Assembly (NCBI GenBank): GCA_012839585.1
Contig: DUNB01000075.1
Span: 1-64,000 of the forward strand
Origin: Alcaligenaceae bacterium
GTDB taxonomy: Bacteria; Pseudomonadota; Gammaproteobacteria; Burkholderiales; Burkholderiaceae_B
Direction of reading: 5' to 3'
Length of the DNA stretch: 64,000 nt
A program made the translations under genes and the position numbers. Of this stretch, positions 17,145 to 25,116 are shown in pieces; the first letter of the stretch is position 1; each line of letters starts with the position of its first letter. The notes under the pieces are model-generated. The model saw only the letters and a list, made by a program, of their open reading frames with translations. It was not told where the DNA came from and did no database searches.

Positions 17145-17360
17145 ATGATTAAAAAACCCTTAAGCCCTAAAGAATATGAATGTTTGCACTGGGTCGCTCT
17201 GGGCAAAACCAATTATGAAATCAGTGTCATTCTAGGGTTGAGCAGTCACACCGTTAACTTTCATTTACGAAACATCTACTCCAAGCTGAACGTCTCTAAC
17301 CGCCCTGCGGCTATCACCAAGGCCTTTAACGCCTCGATTCTTAAACCACCTCTTAACTAA
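17145..17360 (+). CDS. Small LuxR-type helix-turn-helix protein
   Basis: A 71-residue protein that is little more than one LuxR/GerE DNA-binding domain: LSPKEYECLHWVALGKTNYEISVILGLSSHTVNFHLRNIYSKLNV spans about residues 6-50. No receiver or autoinducer domain is encoded. AAGGA seven bases upstream of the ATG supports real translation. GerE-like stand-alone domains can regulate directly or compete with larger LuxR proteins. It stands between metX (divergent) and gshA (same strand, 97 bp on). No target is evident. Confidence 0.75.
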   Translation: MIKKPLSPKEYECLHWVALGKTNYEISVILGLSSHTVNFHLRNIYSKLNVSNRPAAITKAFNASILKPPLN

Positions 17361-17457
17361 AAGCTAGCCCCACGCCAAGCCCTTTCCCTTTAATCCTAAT
17401 GCGCATTACAATCGGCTTCATACTTAATTAGTCAGTGATAACAAGTGAACCTAGGTA

Positions 17458-19029
17458 ATGACATTGAGCCAGAATCGTTTAAAAACCCTCTCATCTAATC
17501 TTGCGCTGCTTAGCGATATTCGCCGCGGCGTAGAAAAAGAGGGCTTGCGCGTGAATACTGCCGCCTATTTAACTGCCTCCGCGCACCCGACAGCCTTAGG
17601 CTCCGCGTTATGTAATAGTCGCATCACCACTGACTATGCGGAATCACTGCTTGAACTCATCACCATCCCTCATCACTCTGTAGAGGAATTACGCGCCGAG
17701 CTACAGCAGGTGCATCAGTTCGTGGTGCATAACATTGGTGATGAAATTATCTGGAATCAATCCATGCCGGCCCATTTGCCTGCGGAACCAGATATTACAA
17801 TTGGCTGGTACGGTGAATCCAATACCGGCATGTTCAAACACGTGTATCGCCGTGGTTTGGCCGAACGCTATGGCAAACGCATGCAGTGTATTGCAGGCGT
17901 GCATTACAACTACTCCTTGCCCGATGCCATCTGGCCGCTATTACAAATGGACGGCCACACACTACAAGAACAGCGTTCTACCGGTTATTTAGCTCTCATT
18001 CGTAACTTCACCCGTTATTCCTGGTTGCTGATGTACCTCTTTGGTGCCTCACCGGTCGTATCCAAAGACTTTTTAGACGGTCAAAACCTGCCTCTAGAGC
18101 AAATCGGACCGGACTCCTATTGCCTGCCTTGGGCCACCAGCTTGCGCATGAGTGACTTAGGCTATCAAAACAAAGAGGCCCAGGCAGAACTGCAGCTCTG
18201 CTATAACGATTTGGATACCTTTTTACTTCGTATGCACAAAGCAGCCACTACCGTTTGGCCCGCTTATGAACAAATCGGTACACATCGTGATGGTCAATGG
18301 ATTCAGCTCAACACCAACATCCTACAAATCGAAAACGAATACTATTCCAATATCCGTCCTAAAAGCATTCCAACAAATGATGAACGCCCCTCTTCGGCTT
18401 TAGCCAATCGCGGGGTGGAGTACGTAGAGGTACGCTGCTTGGACGTGGACCCTTTTGATCCGATTGGTTTATCCGCTGAGACATCACGCTTTTTAGATGC
18501 GTTCTTATTGTTCTGCGCCGTTGAACCTAGCCCATATTTTCCTGATGGAGGCTTCTGTCAGGACAGCAAAAACAACTTTACCAAGGTAGTCACCGAAGGA
18601 CGCAAACCTGGTCTGTTGCTACGCAATCAACACAAACAAGATGTAGAACTCAAAAGCTGGGCCGAGGACATCCTCTTGGCGATGCGTCCTTACGCCGAGC
18701 TTTTCGACAAAGGCACCAGCCAAACGCTCTATCAAGACGCGCTTGAGCTACAACTGGCAAAGGTCCAGGACGCCAGTCTTTGCCCCTCTGCACGCCTGCT
18801 CGCAGAACTCAAAGCCTCCGGTCAAAGCTTTGTGGACTTTAGCTATGCCCAAAGCCAGCAACACAAAGAAACCCTGCTCAAACTGGACCTGCCCACCGAG
18901 ATCACCGAGGCCTTTAAACAAGAGGCTCTGGACTCCTTAGCAAAACAGCAGCAAATCGAGGCGGCTGAAAAAGACCAAACCTTTGAAAGTTTTCTCCACC
19001 AATACCAAGGTCTGCTCGAAAGCCAATAA
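17458..19029 (+). CDS. gshA: Glutamate-cysteine ligase
   Basis: A 523-residue GshA of the proteobacterial (E. coli) type, which joins glutamate and cysteine in the first step of glutathione synthesis. The N-terminal RRGVEKEGLRVN, the ITTDYAESLLELIT segment and the central GVHYNYSLPDAIW and YVEVRCLDVDPFDP blocks are diagnostic. Length is normal. The gene ends with its own strong terminator, followed by an opposing tRNA gene. gshB is not in the window. Confidence 0.95.
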   Translation: MTLSQNRLKTLSSNLALLSDIRRGVEKEGLRVNTAAYLTASAHPTALGSALCNSRITTDYAESLLELITIPHHSVEELRAELQQVHQFVVHNIGDEIIWNQSMPAHLPAEPDITIGWYGESNTGMFKHVYRRGLAERYGKRMQCIAGVHYNYSLPDAIWPLLQMDGHTLQEQRSTGYLALIRNFTRYSWLLMYLFGASPVVSKDFLDGQNLPLEQIGPDSYCLPWATSLRMSDLGYQNKEAQAELQLCYNDLDTFLLRMHKAATTVWPAYEQIGTHRDGQWIQLNTNILQIENEYYSNIRPKSIPTNDERPSSALANRGVEYVEVRCLDVDPFDPIGLSAETSRFLDAFLLFCAVEPSPYFPDGGFCQDSKNNFTKVVTEGRKPGLLLRNQHKQDVELKSWAEDILLAMRPYAELFDKGTSQTLYQDALELQLAKVQDASLCPSARLLAELKASGQSFVDFSYAQSQQHKETLLKLDLPTEITEAFKQEALDSLAKQQQIEAAEKDQTFESFLHQYQGLLESQ

Positions 19030-19041
19030 ACCAACAGCCAC

Positions 19042-19080
19042 AAAAAAAGCGACCTAGAAATAGATCTAGGTCGCTTTTTG
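19042..19080. terminator. Bidirectional terminator, gshA / tRNA-Arg
   Basis: Stem AGCGACCTAGA (19048-19058) with TCTAGGTCGCT (19065-19075), loop AATAGA, and runs of A and T on either side. It can end gshA on the plus strand and the tRNA transcript on the minus strand. Confidence 0.9.
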
Positions 19081-19087
19081 TTTAATC

Positions 19088-19162
19088 TGGCGCGCCCGAC
19101 AGGAATCGAACCTGTATCGAGAGCTTCGGAAACTCTAATTCTATCCATTGAACTACGGGCGC
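19088..19162 (-). tRNA. tRNA-Arg (anticodon CCG)
   Basis: On the minus strand the 75 bases fold as a tRNA. The acceptor stem is GCGCCCG/CGGGCGC, a T-arm with GGTTCGATTCC is present, and the anticodon loop TTCCGAA gives anticodon CCG, reading codon CGG. Discriminator G and an encoded CCA end lie at 19091-19088. The anticodon stem has one T-G pair next to the loop. Confidence 0.95.
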
Positions 19163-19373
19163 CTAACTCATCATTTTAACCCGTATAATGCATTTTGTTG
19201 AGTTTAATTTTTTTAGCGGTAAAATCAAGCACGATTAGAGATCCCCCCATAGCGTTATTAGTTCGCTATAATTAACTTTCGATCGACACCAACTATATAA
19301 ATCTTGCGGCCCCAGTAGTCATTTTCCGGTGGTCCGCCAGTCCCTACTCAGTACGAACTCGCAGGATCTGATT

Positions 19374-20309
19374 ATGAGCCTTACGGAAAAAAACTCTCAG
19401 AATAACGACACTACACAATCTGTACACGTCAAAAACCCCGTCCAAATCTTTTGGTTGGCGATGGTGTTTTTGGTCGTTGTCGGCGGCGCTATGTTCTTCA
19501 TTGACAAAAACACCAATGACTTACGTATGGGTAAAGCCCGCCCAGACACATCCGAAGGCGTCGCCTCTCGTATTCAGCCTGTGGCTCAATTTGCCCTTAA
19601 CATCGTCGAAGGGGATCGTCCTCTGAAAACAGGCAAAGAGGTCTACGATGCAACGTGTACGACCTGTCACGCCACAGGGGTTGCTGGCGCACCTAAGTTC
19701 GGTGACAAAGCCGCTTGGGCTCCTTATATCGAAACCGGTTACGAGACCATGCTACAGGTAGCCCTAAACGGTAAAGGCGCTATGCCTGCCAAAGGTGGTA
19801 ACACCGCGCTGGATGACCTAGAAGTCGAACGCGCTATGGTTTACATGGCAAACGAGGCAGGCGCTGGTTTCCCAGAGCCTAAAGGTGGCGAAGAAGGCGC
19901 TGCTGCAACCAAAACCGCTGCTGCCACTGACAAAGCTGAACCCGCACCAGCCGCTGAAAAAGCCGATGCCGCACCTACTGCTGAAAAAGCCGAAGAAAAA
20001 GTCGTCGCCGCAGCTGCTCCAGCCGCTAAAAGCGAAGGTGGTATCCCTGCTGCCAGCGCAGATGAGCTCGCCACAGGTAAAGGTCTTTACGATGCCGCCT
20101 GTTTTGTTTGCCACGGCTCTGGCGTAGCAGGTGCTCCTAAGTTTGGCGATAAAGCCGCTTGGGCGCCCTACATCGAAACCGGTTTAGACGCCATGCTACA
20201 GGTCGCCATCTCCGGTAAAGGCGCCATGCCTCCGCGTGGTACCGCGATGAATGCTTCCGACGAAGAACTACGTGCCGCCATTTTGTACATGGTTGAGCAA
20301 GTTCGCTAA
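19374..20309 (+). CDS. Membrane-anchored diheme cytochrome c (c5-like domains)
   Basis: A 311-residue protein with one N-terminal membrane helix (about residues 25-43) and two class I cytochrome c domains facing the periplasm. Heme sites are CTTCH at 95-99 and CFVCH at 243-247, with Met ligands in GKGAMP near 137 and 286. The domains share GVAGAPKFGDKAAWAPYIETG and are joined by a long Ala/Lys/Glu/Pro linker (about 170-222). The start is ATG 19374, with AGGA eight bases upstream. It probably carries electrons in respiration. A TATAAT lies near 19270 but I see no convincing -35. Confidence 0.88.
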   Translation: MSLTEKNSQNNDTTQSVHVKNPVQIFWLAMVFLVVVGGAMFFIDKNTNDLRMGKARPDTSEGVASRIQPVAQFALNIVEGDRPLKTGKEVYDATCTTCHATGVAGAPKFGDKAAWAPYIETGYETMLQVALNGKGAMPAKGGNTALDDLEVERAMVYMANEAGAGFPEPKGGEEGAAATKTAAATDKAEPAPAAEKADAAPTAEKAEEKVVAAAAPAAKSEGGIPAASADELATGKGLYDAACFVCHGSGVAGAPKFGDKAAWAPYIETGLDAMLQVAISGKGAMPPRGTAMNASDEELRAAILYMVEQVR

Positions 20310-20325
20310 TTCGCACTTAGCTCTT

Positions 20326-20370
20326 ACGTTAAAAAAATGGCCCGTATCATACGGGCCATTTTTTTAACGT
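20326..20370. terminator. Long perfect-palindrome bidirectional terminator
   Basis: Positions 20326-20347 and 20349-20370 are perfect 22-base reverse complements around a single C, with seven A on one flank and seven T on the other. The GC core is ATGGCCCGTAT. It separates the convergent cytochrome and 3-hydroxyacyl-CoA dehydrogenase genes. Confidence 0.92.
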
Positions 20371-20441
20371 GCGCCCCTTAGTTTAGGGCAAGAAAAAGGT
20401 CAACAACCTATCTCTGGGCAATCACAAATACCACCTAAGAA

Positions 20442-21962
20442 TTAGCGAGTCGTACGCAAGGACACGCCCAGTTGTACGCGACGCTGTAGCCACAGGCTAG
20501 GACGGTAACGCATATCCCCTGTGACAAACTGCATCGATTGCAAGATCTCTAAGAGCACCTCGCCCCCAACCTTATCTCCCACCGACAAGGGGCCACCATG
20601 TGGGTAACCTAGACCTAGAGACACTGCCGTATCGATATCAGCTGCTGTAGCAATCCCTTGTTGAGCAATATCACACGCACCATTCACGATGGATGCCACC
20701 ATGCGTTGTGCAACAAAACCGGCAGAGTCCTCAATCAGGCTAACCGAGGTGCCATCACTTGCAAACAACCCTAGGGCCAGCTGCGTCCAACGATCCTCTG
20801 TCAACAAAGAACGCATCACCACACGACGTTGACCAACCTCTAGACCAAAAGCGGTATCTAATGCCACCGTACGCGCTGCATCCAAGCCAAAATTAGCCAC
20901 AACCGTCGCCACATCTTCACCGTAAGGGGTGATGACGATCAAGGCATCTTCTGGTGCCTCATCACTTTGATCTAGTTCTACATCTAAGGTTTTAAGCAAG
21001 GCTTCTGCTCGTACGTAGCCCACGGGATGTATAGGAGCTAGCCACACTTTAAGGCCGGAGCTATGGGCGGGCGCTGGAGCCGTCTCGGGCACTTGTTTTT
21101 TGCCTTCCTCATAGCGGTAAAAACCTTCACCTGTTTTACGACCCAAAATACCCCCAGCATGACGCACAGCGGTAATAGGAGAAGGTCTAAAGCGCGGTTC
21201 TTGGTAAAACTGGTTATAAATGGACTCCATCACTGGATGCGACACATCCAACGCGGTTAAATCCATGAGCTCAAAGGGCCCCATTCTGAAACCGGCCTGC
21301 TCGCGCATAATGGCATCCACTGTGGCAAAATCCGCCACCTGCTCTTGCGCAATTTTTAGCCCCTCGATATTCATCGGGCGACCTGCATGATTCACAATGA
21401 AGCCAGGCATGTCTTTGGCACGCACCGGGGTGTGGCCCATGCTCTTTGCGATGGCAACCAACTGATCACAGACAGAGGAATCCGTACGCAGTCCCTCAAT
21501 CACCTCAACCACTTTCATTAAGGGAACGGGATTAAAGAAGTGAAAACCAGCCACACGCGCTGGCTTTGTGACGGCCTGTGCAATGGCCGTAATGGACAAA
21601 GACGAGGTGTTCGAGGCCAAGATACAGTCCTCGCTCACAATGGCCTCTAATTGTTTAAACACATCTTGTTTAACCTGCAAATTCTCTACGATGGCCTCTA
21701 CCACCAAATCGGCATCTTGCATTTGCTGCAAGTCGGTGCAAGTAATCAAGTTCGCTTGAGCGCTTTCTACTTGTTCTGCACTCATACGGCCACGCTCTAC
21801 TTGGCGAGCCCAGATTTTTGCTAGTTGTTCTTTAGCCTGAGTGATGGCCTCTTCACGCACATCAAACAAGCGCACTCGGTAATCGGCTTGGGCCGCGATC
21901 TGAGCAATACCTTGCCCCATGGCTCCGGCGCCGATAATACCTATGGTTTTCACTGCGGACAT
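20442..21962 (-). CDS. 3-hydroxyacyl-CoA dehydrogenase (PaaH-like)
   Basis: A 506-residue NAD-dependent enzyme oxidising 3-hydroxyacyl-CoA. The Rossmann motif GAGAMGQGIAQ is at residues 10-20, the active-site region reads SNTSSLSI and GFHFFNPVPLMKVVEVI, and a duplicated C-terminal 3HCDH domain follows (GFVAQRMVASIVNGACDIA). The two-C-domain length of about 505 matches the PaaH/PaaC type of the phenylacetate pathway, but no other paa genes are in view, so a general beta-oxidation role is as likely. Confidence 0.9.
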   Translation of the reverse strand: MSAVKTIGIIGAGAMGQGIAQIAAQADYRVRLFDVREEAITQAKEQLAKIWARQVERGRMSAEQVESAQANLITCTDLQQMQDADLVVEAIVENLQVKQDVFKQLEAIVSEDCILASNTSSLSITAIAQAVTKPARVAGFHFFNPVPLMKVVEVIEGLRTDSSVCDQLVAIAKSMGHTPVRAKDMPGFIVNHAGRPMNIEGLKIAQEQVADFATVDAIMREQAGFRMGPFELMDLTALDVSHPVMESIYNQFYQEPRFRPSPITAVRHAGGILGRKTGEGFYRYEEGKKQVPETAPAPAHSSGLKVWLAPIHPVGYVRAEALLKTLDVELDQSDEAPEDALIVITPYGEDVATVVANFGLDAARTVALDTAFGLEVGQRRVVMRSLLTEDRWTQLALGLFASDGTSVSLIEDSAGFVAQRMVASIVNGACDIAQQGIATAADIDTAVSLGLGYPHGGPLSVGDKVGGEVLLEILQSMQFVTGDMRYRPSLWLQRRVQLGVSLRTTR

Positions 21963-22047
21963 AATGTCTCCTCTGTGTTATCTACGCATATATTGAAACG
22001 ATACACTTATCAAGAATAGTATCAAAAATATGTGTTTATTTAAGCAT

Positions 22048-22081
22048 AAAAAAACCCGCTGTCAACGTGGTGTACAGCGGG
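22048..22081 (-). terminator. Terminator of the phosphoketolase-like gene
   Basis: On the minus strand CCCGCTGT (22081-22074) pairs with ACAGCGGG (22062-22055) around an 11-nt loop, followed by seven T. Confidence 0.8.
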
Positions 22082-22098
22082 CAAAACAAAATGGTCCG

Positions 22099-24474
22099 TT
22101 AGGGCAATAGAAGTTGTAGCGGATCACCTACCCCTAACACCGCATCCACCTCTTGGGGACTGAGGTAATCTTGGAGTTTAGTTTTGGTGCTATGTGCATA
22201 GGCCTGTAACACATGCGCCCAGGTGGCCTTGTTAGCAAACTGCATACCAAAATCATCTAAGGTTCCGCCCCTATTGATATAACCTAGAACCTCACTGTGC
22301 TGCGCTTTGGGGAACAAATGCCATAAATGTCCACGAAACACCTCAGGACGCATGTGTGTTAGTGCCACCCGGTGCACCACATACGATGGAAACAGCTGTT
22401 CAAGTTGTTCAGGGGTAAGTAATTGCTCTACCTCATAATCATCGCGAGCTAGACGTAATTTGCCTGGTTCTTGTACATACACCAAACGATAGCCTCGACC
22501 TTGATCTTTTAAGCGCTGCGCAGCGATCAACATTTGCTCCAACTGATAGCCGCCATTGGCTATTAATAAGGCTGGCTCTTGGCCTTGGTATTCCTCAAGC
22601 AGCAAAACGCCTTGCTGTGCTAGTTGCTGCGCCTGCTCTGCGGTGAACACCGTTTTTCTATCGCGCTTAGGTACCACCACACTGACAATTTGGCCGCGAC
22701 CACCGTAAATAGAGGGCAATAAGGCCATAAAGCTGTTGTAGTCCGCGGGGAATACCACTCTGGACACATCACTCATTTCACCTAATAAGGCCTCGGCAAA
22801 GGTGGTGTCTTGATGGGACTGCTGGTTTTTACCGTTTTCCCAAGTGTGCGAAGTGGCCACCACGGGCCAGCTAATCCATTGCGCCGGACGCCCTACCTCT
22901 TTTTGCTGTCGCGCAAAAATAATACGCTGACGCAAAGCCCCCAGCATCTTCACACAAAAGGCCTCATAGCTCGCTACTAAGTTCAAGCCACTTTGATTAC
23001 CAATACAGGCCGACACCACGGCTTCCTCATTCAGCGCAGTAATAATCTGACCATGTACCGATTCATTTTCACCCTCCGGATCAATCACTCGATGCTTTAG
23101 CGTTTTTAGCACCGTCACTAAACGGTTACTGGCCAACTCATCCGGATTACCCACTCTAGGACGTAAATGCGGATTGGCCTGGACCAGCTCTACAAAATAA
23201 CGATCTATCGCGGCCATGGGACTGATCTTCTGACCAGGCTCTACAAAATGCAGATCAGGCAAAGTAGGCGTTGTAGGATTTCTGTCTGCTAAGGCGTGGT
23301 CACGTTCTAACACACGTTGCTGTGCGCTGTGCGTTTGCAACACAGCCAAGCTTTTTGCTAATTCGTTCGGATCCACCCAAAGCGGCTTGGCGTACTCATT
23401 AAAAATCTGGCGCGCGGTCTCATCATGACGTGGATTGGCAGGCAACGGTAAGTTATGCGCCGCGTTCTCATCAGCGCCATAAAAACCAAAGCCCTTAGTG
23501 GTATGGGCAATGCCATAAGGAATGGCCAGCGGATAGCTTAGGTGACCGGCTTCCAGCATCTGCACACGCTGCTTGAGGCGCTGCTCCATATCCCAAATGG
23601 TATACACAAACATAGCCGGATCACGCCCATCAAACGCAATAGGGTCAAAGCCACAACCTTTAAGGTGGTCGATAAAACCGCTTAACCCTTCCAACGTCCC
23701 TAACTGCGTACGTTGTTCAATGCGACGACCATTCGCAATCATAATGGGCAAAGCCGCTCCCGTATCGGCGGCTCGCCACCATCTAGGAATCCAGTCACTG
23801 CCGCGTTGCTCCTCGGCCGCGCCATCTGATAAAAAAGCCACGAGCTTCTCACCAGGTAACGGCATATGAGCGTATTGCAGTTCAGCAAAACCTAAATAGC
23901 CCCCCTCAATCACCCCGCCGGCAGTATGAGGATTCACATGACTGCCTAGAGGGGCCGCGGCGGATCCATCCGGCGCTAAGGCGTAACCGTAAAAGTCCTG
24001 CAGCAGACGATTCAGACCTGCTTCACCCCCGCCATAACTTTTTTCTTGTTCTGGGTGCAAGTTATTGAGCAACACATTAATGGCCTCGATAGCTGCCACA
24101 CTATGTCCTTGTCCCATTAGCCAGGAACGGGTTTCTCCAGTTAACGCATTTAATGTCATATAGGCCGCGTAAGCGGGCACCATATTTAAAGCGCCACCCG
24201 TATGTCCCTCCGGTTGGTGCTTAAAATCCTCCGCCACTAAATCGCTCCCATCTAGACGGACCCGATTGGCGTAGGTCATATGAACGACTAACCACATGCC
24301 TGCCGCACTCAGCTGATCTAAGGCTATTAGCTTTTCATACACAGCTCCCAGATTAGGTTGCTTGCCCTCATCGACCAACTGCCGCGCCATATCAGCGATA
24401 GCAGCCTGCGTTTCTTTGCTGTGCTGAATCGGTCCATGACCTTGTTTCCAACGAGTAATCAGCGAGTTTGTCAT
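22099..24474 (-). CDS. Divergent phosphoketolase-family (XFP) TPP enzyme
   Basis: A 791-residue protein that matches the phosphoketolase layout throughout, from an N-terminal TPP domain (EGHTGGALNMVPAY) to a C-terminal domain. Classical XFP motifs are altered: the TPP-binding GDGEAETG becomes SDGAAEEQRG (about residue 216) and NGYKI becomes NGRRI (about 249). The NEE glutamate, SYEAF (about 503) and SHQD are kept. Phosphoketolases split xylulose-5-P or fructose-6-P to acetyl-P; whether this one does is uncertain, and relatives are often labelled xylulose-5-phosphate 3-epimerase. The start is ATG 24474, with CGGAG seven bases upstream; a longer frame to 24564 lacks support. Confidence 0.78.
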   Translation of the reverse strand: MTNSLITRWKQGHGPIQHSKETQAAIADMARQLVDEGKQPNLGAVYEKLIALDQLSAAGMWLVVHMTYANRVRLDGSDLVAEDFKHQPEGHTGGALNMVPAYAAYMTLNALTGETRSWLMGQGHSVAAIEAINVLLNNLHPEQEKSYGGGEAGLNRLLQDFYGYALAPDGSAAAPLGSHVNPHTAGGVIEGGYLGFAELQYAHMPLPGEKLVAFLSDGAAEEQRGSDWIPRWWRAADTGAALPIMIANGRRIEQRTQLGTLEGLSGFIDHLKGCGFDPIAFDGRDPAMFVYTIWDMEQRLKQRVQMLEAGHLSYPLAIPYGIAHTTKGFGFYGADENAAHNLPLPANPRHDETARQIFNEYAKPLWVDPNELAKSLAVLQTHSAQQRVLERDHALADRNPTTPTLPDLHFVEPGQKISPMAAIDRYFVELVQANPHLRPRVGNPDELASNRLVTVLKTLKHRVIDPEGENESVHGQIITALNEEAVVSACIGNQSGLNLVASYEAFCVKMLGALRQRIIFARQQKEVGRPAQWISWPVVATSHTWENGKNQQSHQDTTFAEALLGEMSDVSRVVFPADYNSFMALLPSIYGGRGQIVSVVVPKRDRKTVFTAEQAQQLAQQGVLLLEEYQGQEPALLIANGGYQLEQMLIAAQRLKDQGRGYRLVYVQEPGKLRLARDDYEVEQLLTPEQLEQLFPSYVVHRVALTHMRPEVFRGHLWHLFPKAQHSEVLGYINRGGTLDDFGMQFANKATWAHVLQAYAHSTKTKLQDYLSPQEVDAVLGVGDPLQLLLP

Positions 24475-24566
24475 ACATAACTCCGTAATAATTAACTTGA
24501 TAACTAAAGATAGCGTATTTCTTCTCTGTTGGGTTGAGTGGAATAACAACAGCCTTAGTGTCACTT

Positions 24567-24607
24567 AGGGTTTACCCTTGACATGACATAGGGGAAAACC
24601 CTATAAT
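24567..24607 (+). promoter_or_regulatory. Near-consensus promoter overlapped by twin AGGG/CCCT palindromes
   Basis: TTGACA (24578-24583), an 18-base spacer and TATAAT (24602-24607) form an almost perfect sigma-70 promoter for the 80-residue gene. Palindrome 1 is AGGG-TTTA-CCCT (24567-24578), touching the -35 box. Palindrome 2 is ATAGGG-GAAAA-CCCTAT (24588-24604), entering the -10 box. Their centres are 23-24 bp apart, about two helix turns. A repressor bound there would block RNA polymerase, and the same sites lie about 95-125 bp upstream of the divergent phosphoketolase gene. Confidence 0.7.
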
Positions 24608-24653
24608 ACAAATATCAATACATACTAAGCTTCACTCACTAAGGGATTTATCC

Positions 24654-24896
24654 ATGACCACGCTGCTACATACTAATTTTCAATACACACGTTGGACTGA
24701 TTCTATCGAGCGTTCTGTGATGAACCAGGTACTTAGCAACGGTGAGGCTTTATCCATTAAAGATCTTGGCATTTCCGTAATGAAAGGTCTAAAGAAAATG
24801 GCTCGTGCAATCGGCAATGGCTTAGTAAGAACAGCTGAAGCCATGTATGAAGCACGCATGAAAGAAGCCGGCACAATTGCTCGTATGTACTACTAA
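24654..24896 (+). CDS. Uncharacterised 80-residue basic helical protein
   Basis: I do not recognise this protein. It is 80 residues long, starts at an ATG seven bases after AAGGGA, has a near-consensus promoter and ends just before a strong terminator, so expression is very likely. The C-terminal half (about 35-75) is rich in Lys, Arg, Ala and Met and looks like long amphipathic helices (IKDLGISVMKGLKKMARAIG, then VRTAEAMYEARMKEAGTIAR). There is no signal peptide, cysteine or membrane segment. It is divergent from the phosphoketolase gene. A small regulatory or stress protein is possible; nothing in the sequence decides it. Confidence 0.7.
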   Translation: MTTLLHTNFQYTRWTDSIERSVMNQVLSNGEALSIKDLGISVMKGLKKMARAIGNGLVRTAEAMYEARMKEAGTIARMYY

Positions 24897-24912
24897 GATA
24901 GATCCGTTACTC

Positions 24913-24947
24913 AAAAAACCTCAGCAAACAATGGCTGAGGTTTTTTT
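24913..24947 (+). terminator. Terminator of the 80-residue gene
   Basis: Stem AAAAAACCTCAGC (24913-24925) with GCTGAGGTTTTTT (24934-24946), loop of 8 nt, then further T. The 170 bp beyond it, up to rep, hold no gene that I can support. Confidence 0.9.
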
Positions 24948-25116
24948 ATGGGTGATGCATTCATCATGCTGTTTTCAGGAATCCATTTGATGGGTACTGA
25001 GCTAACCCGATCTAAAAGGATCTTTTTATGGCTGATGAGCACATCCCGTATCAAAAGATTCTCTTAGAGAGGATAAGTTGGTTTTAGCTCAAAATACCTT
25101 TTTTATGACCAACAAC

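Noticed and set aside
19818-20114. Cys/Gly/Ser-rich frame antisense to the cytochrome linker
   Set aside because: Its composition only reflects the repetitive Ala/Lys/Glu codons of the linker on the other strand.
25028-25087. 19-codon ATG frame in the gap between the 80-residue gene and rep
   Set aside because: Too short, no clear ribosome site and no conserved feature.
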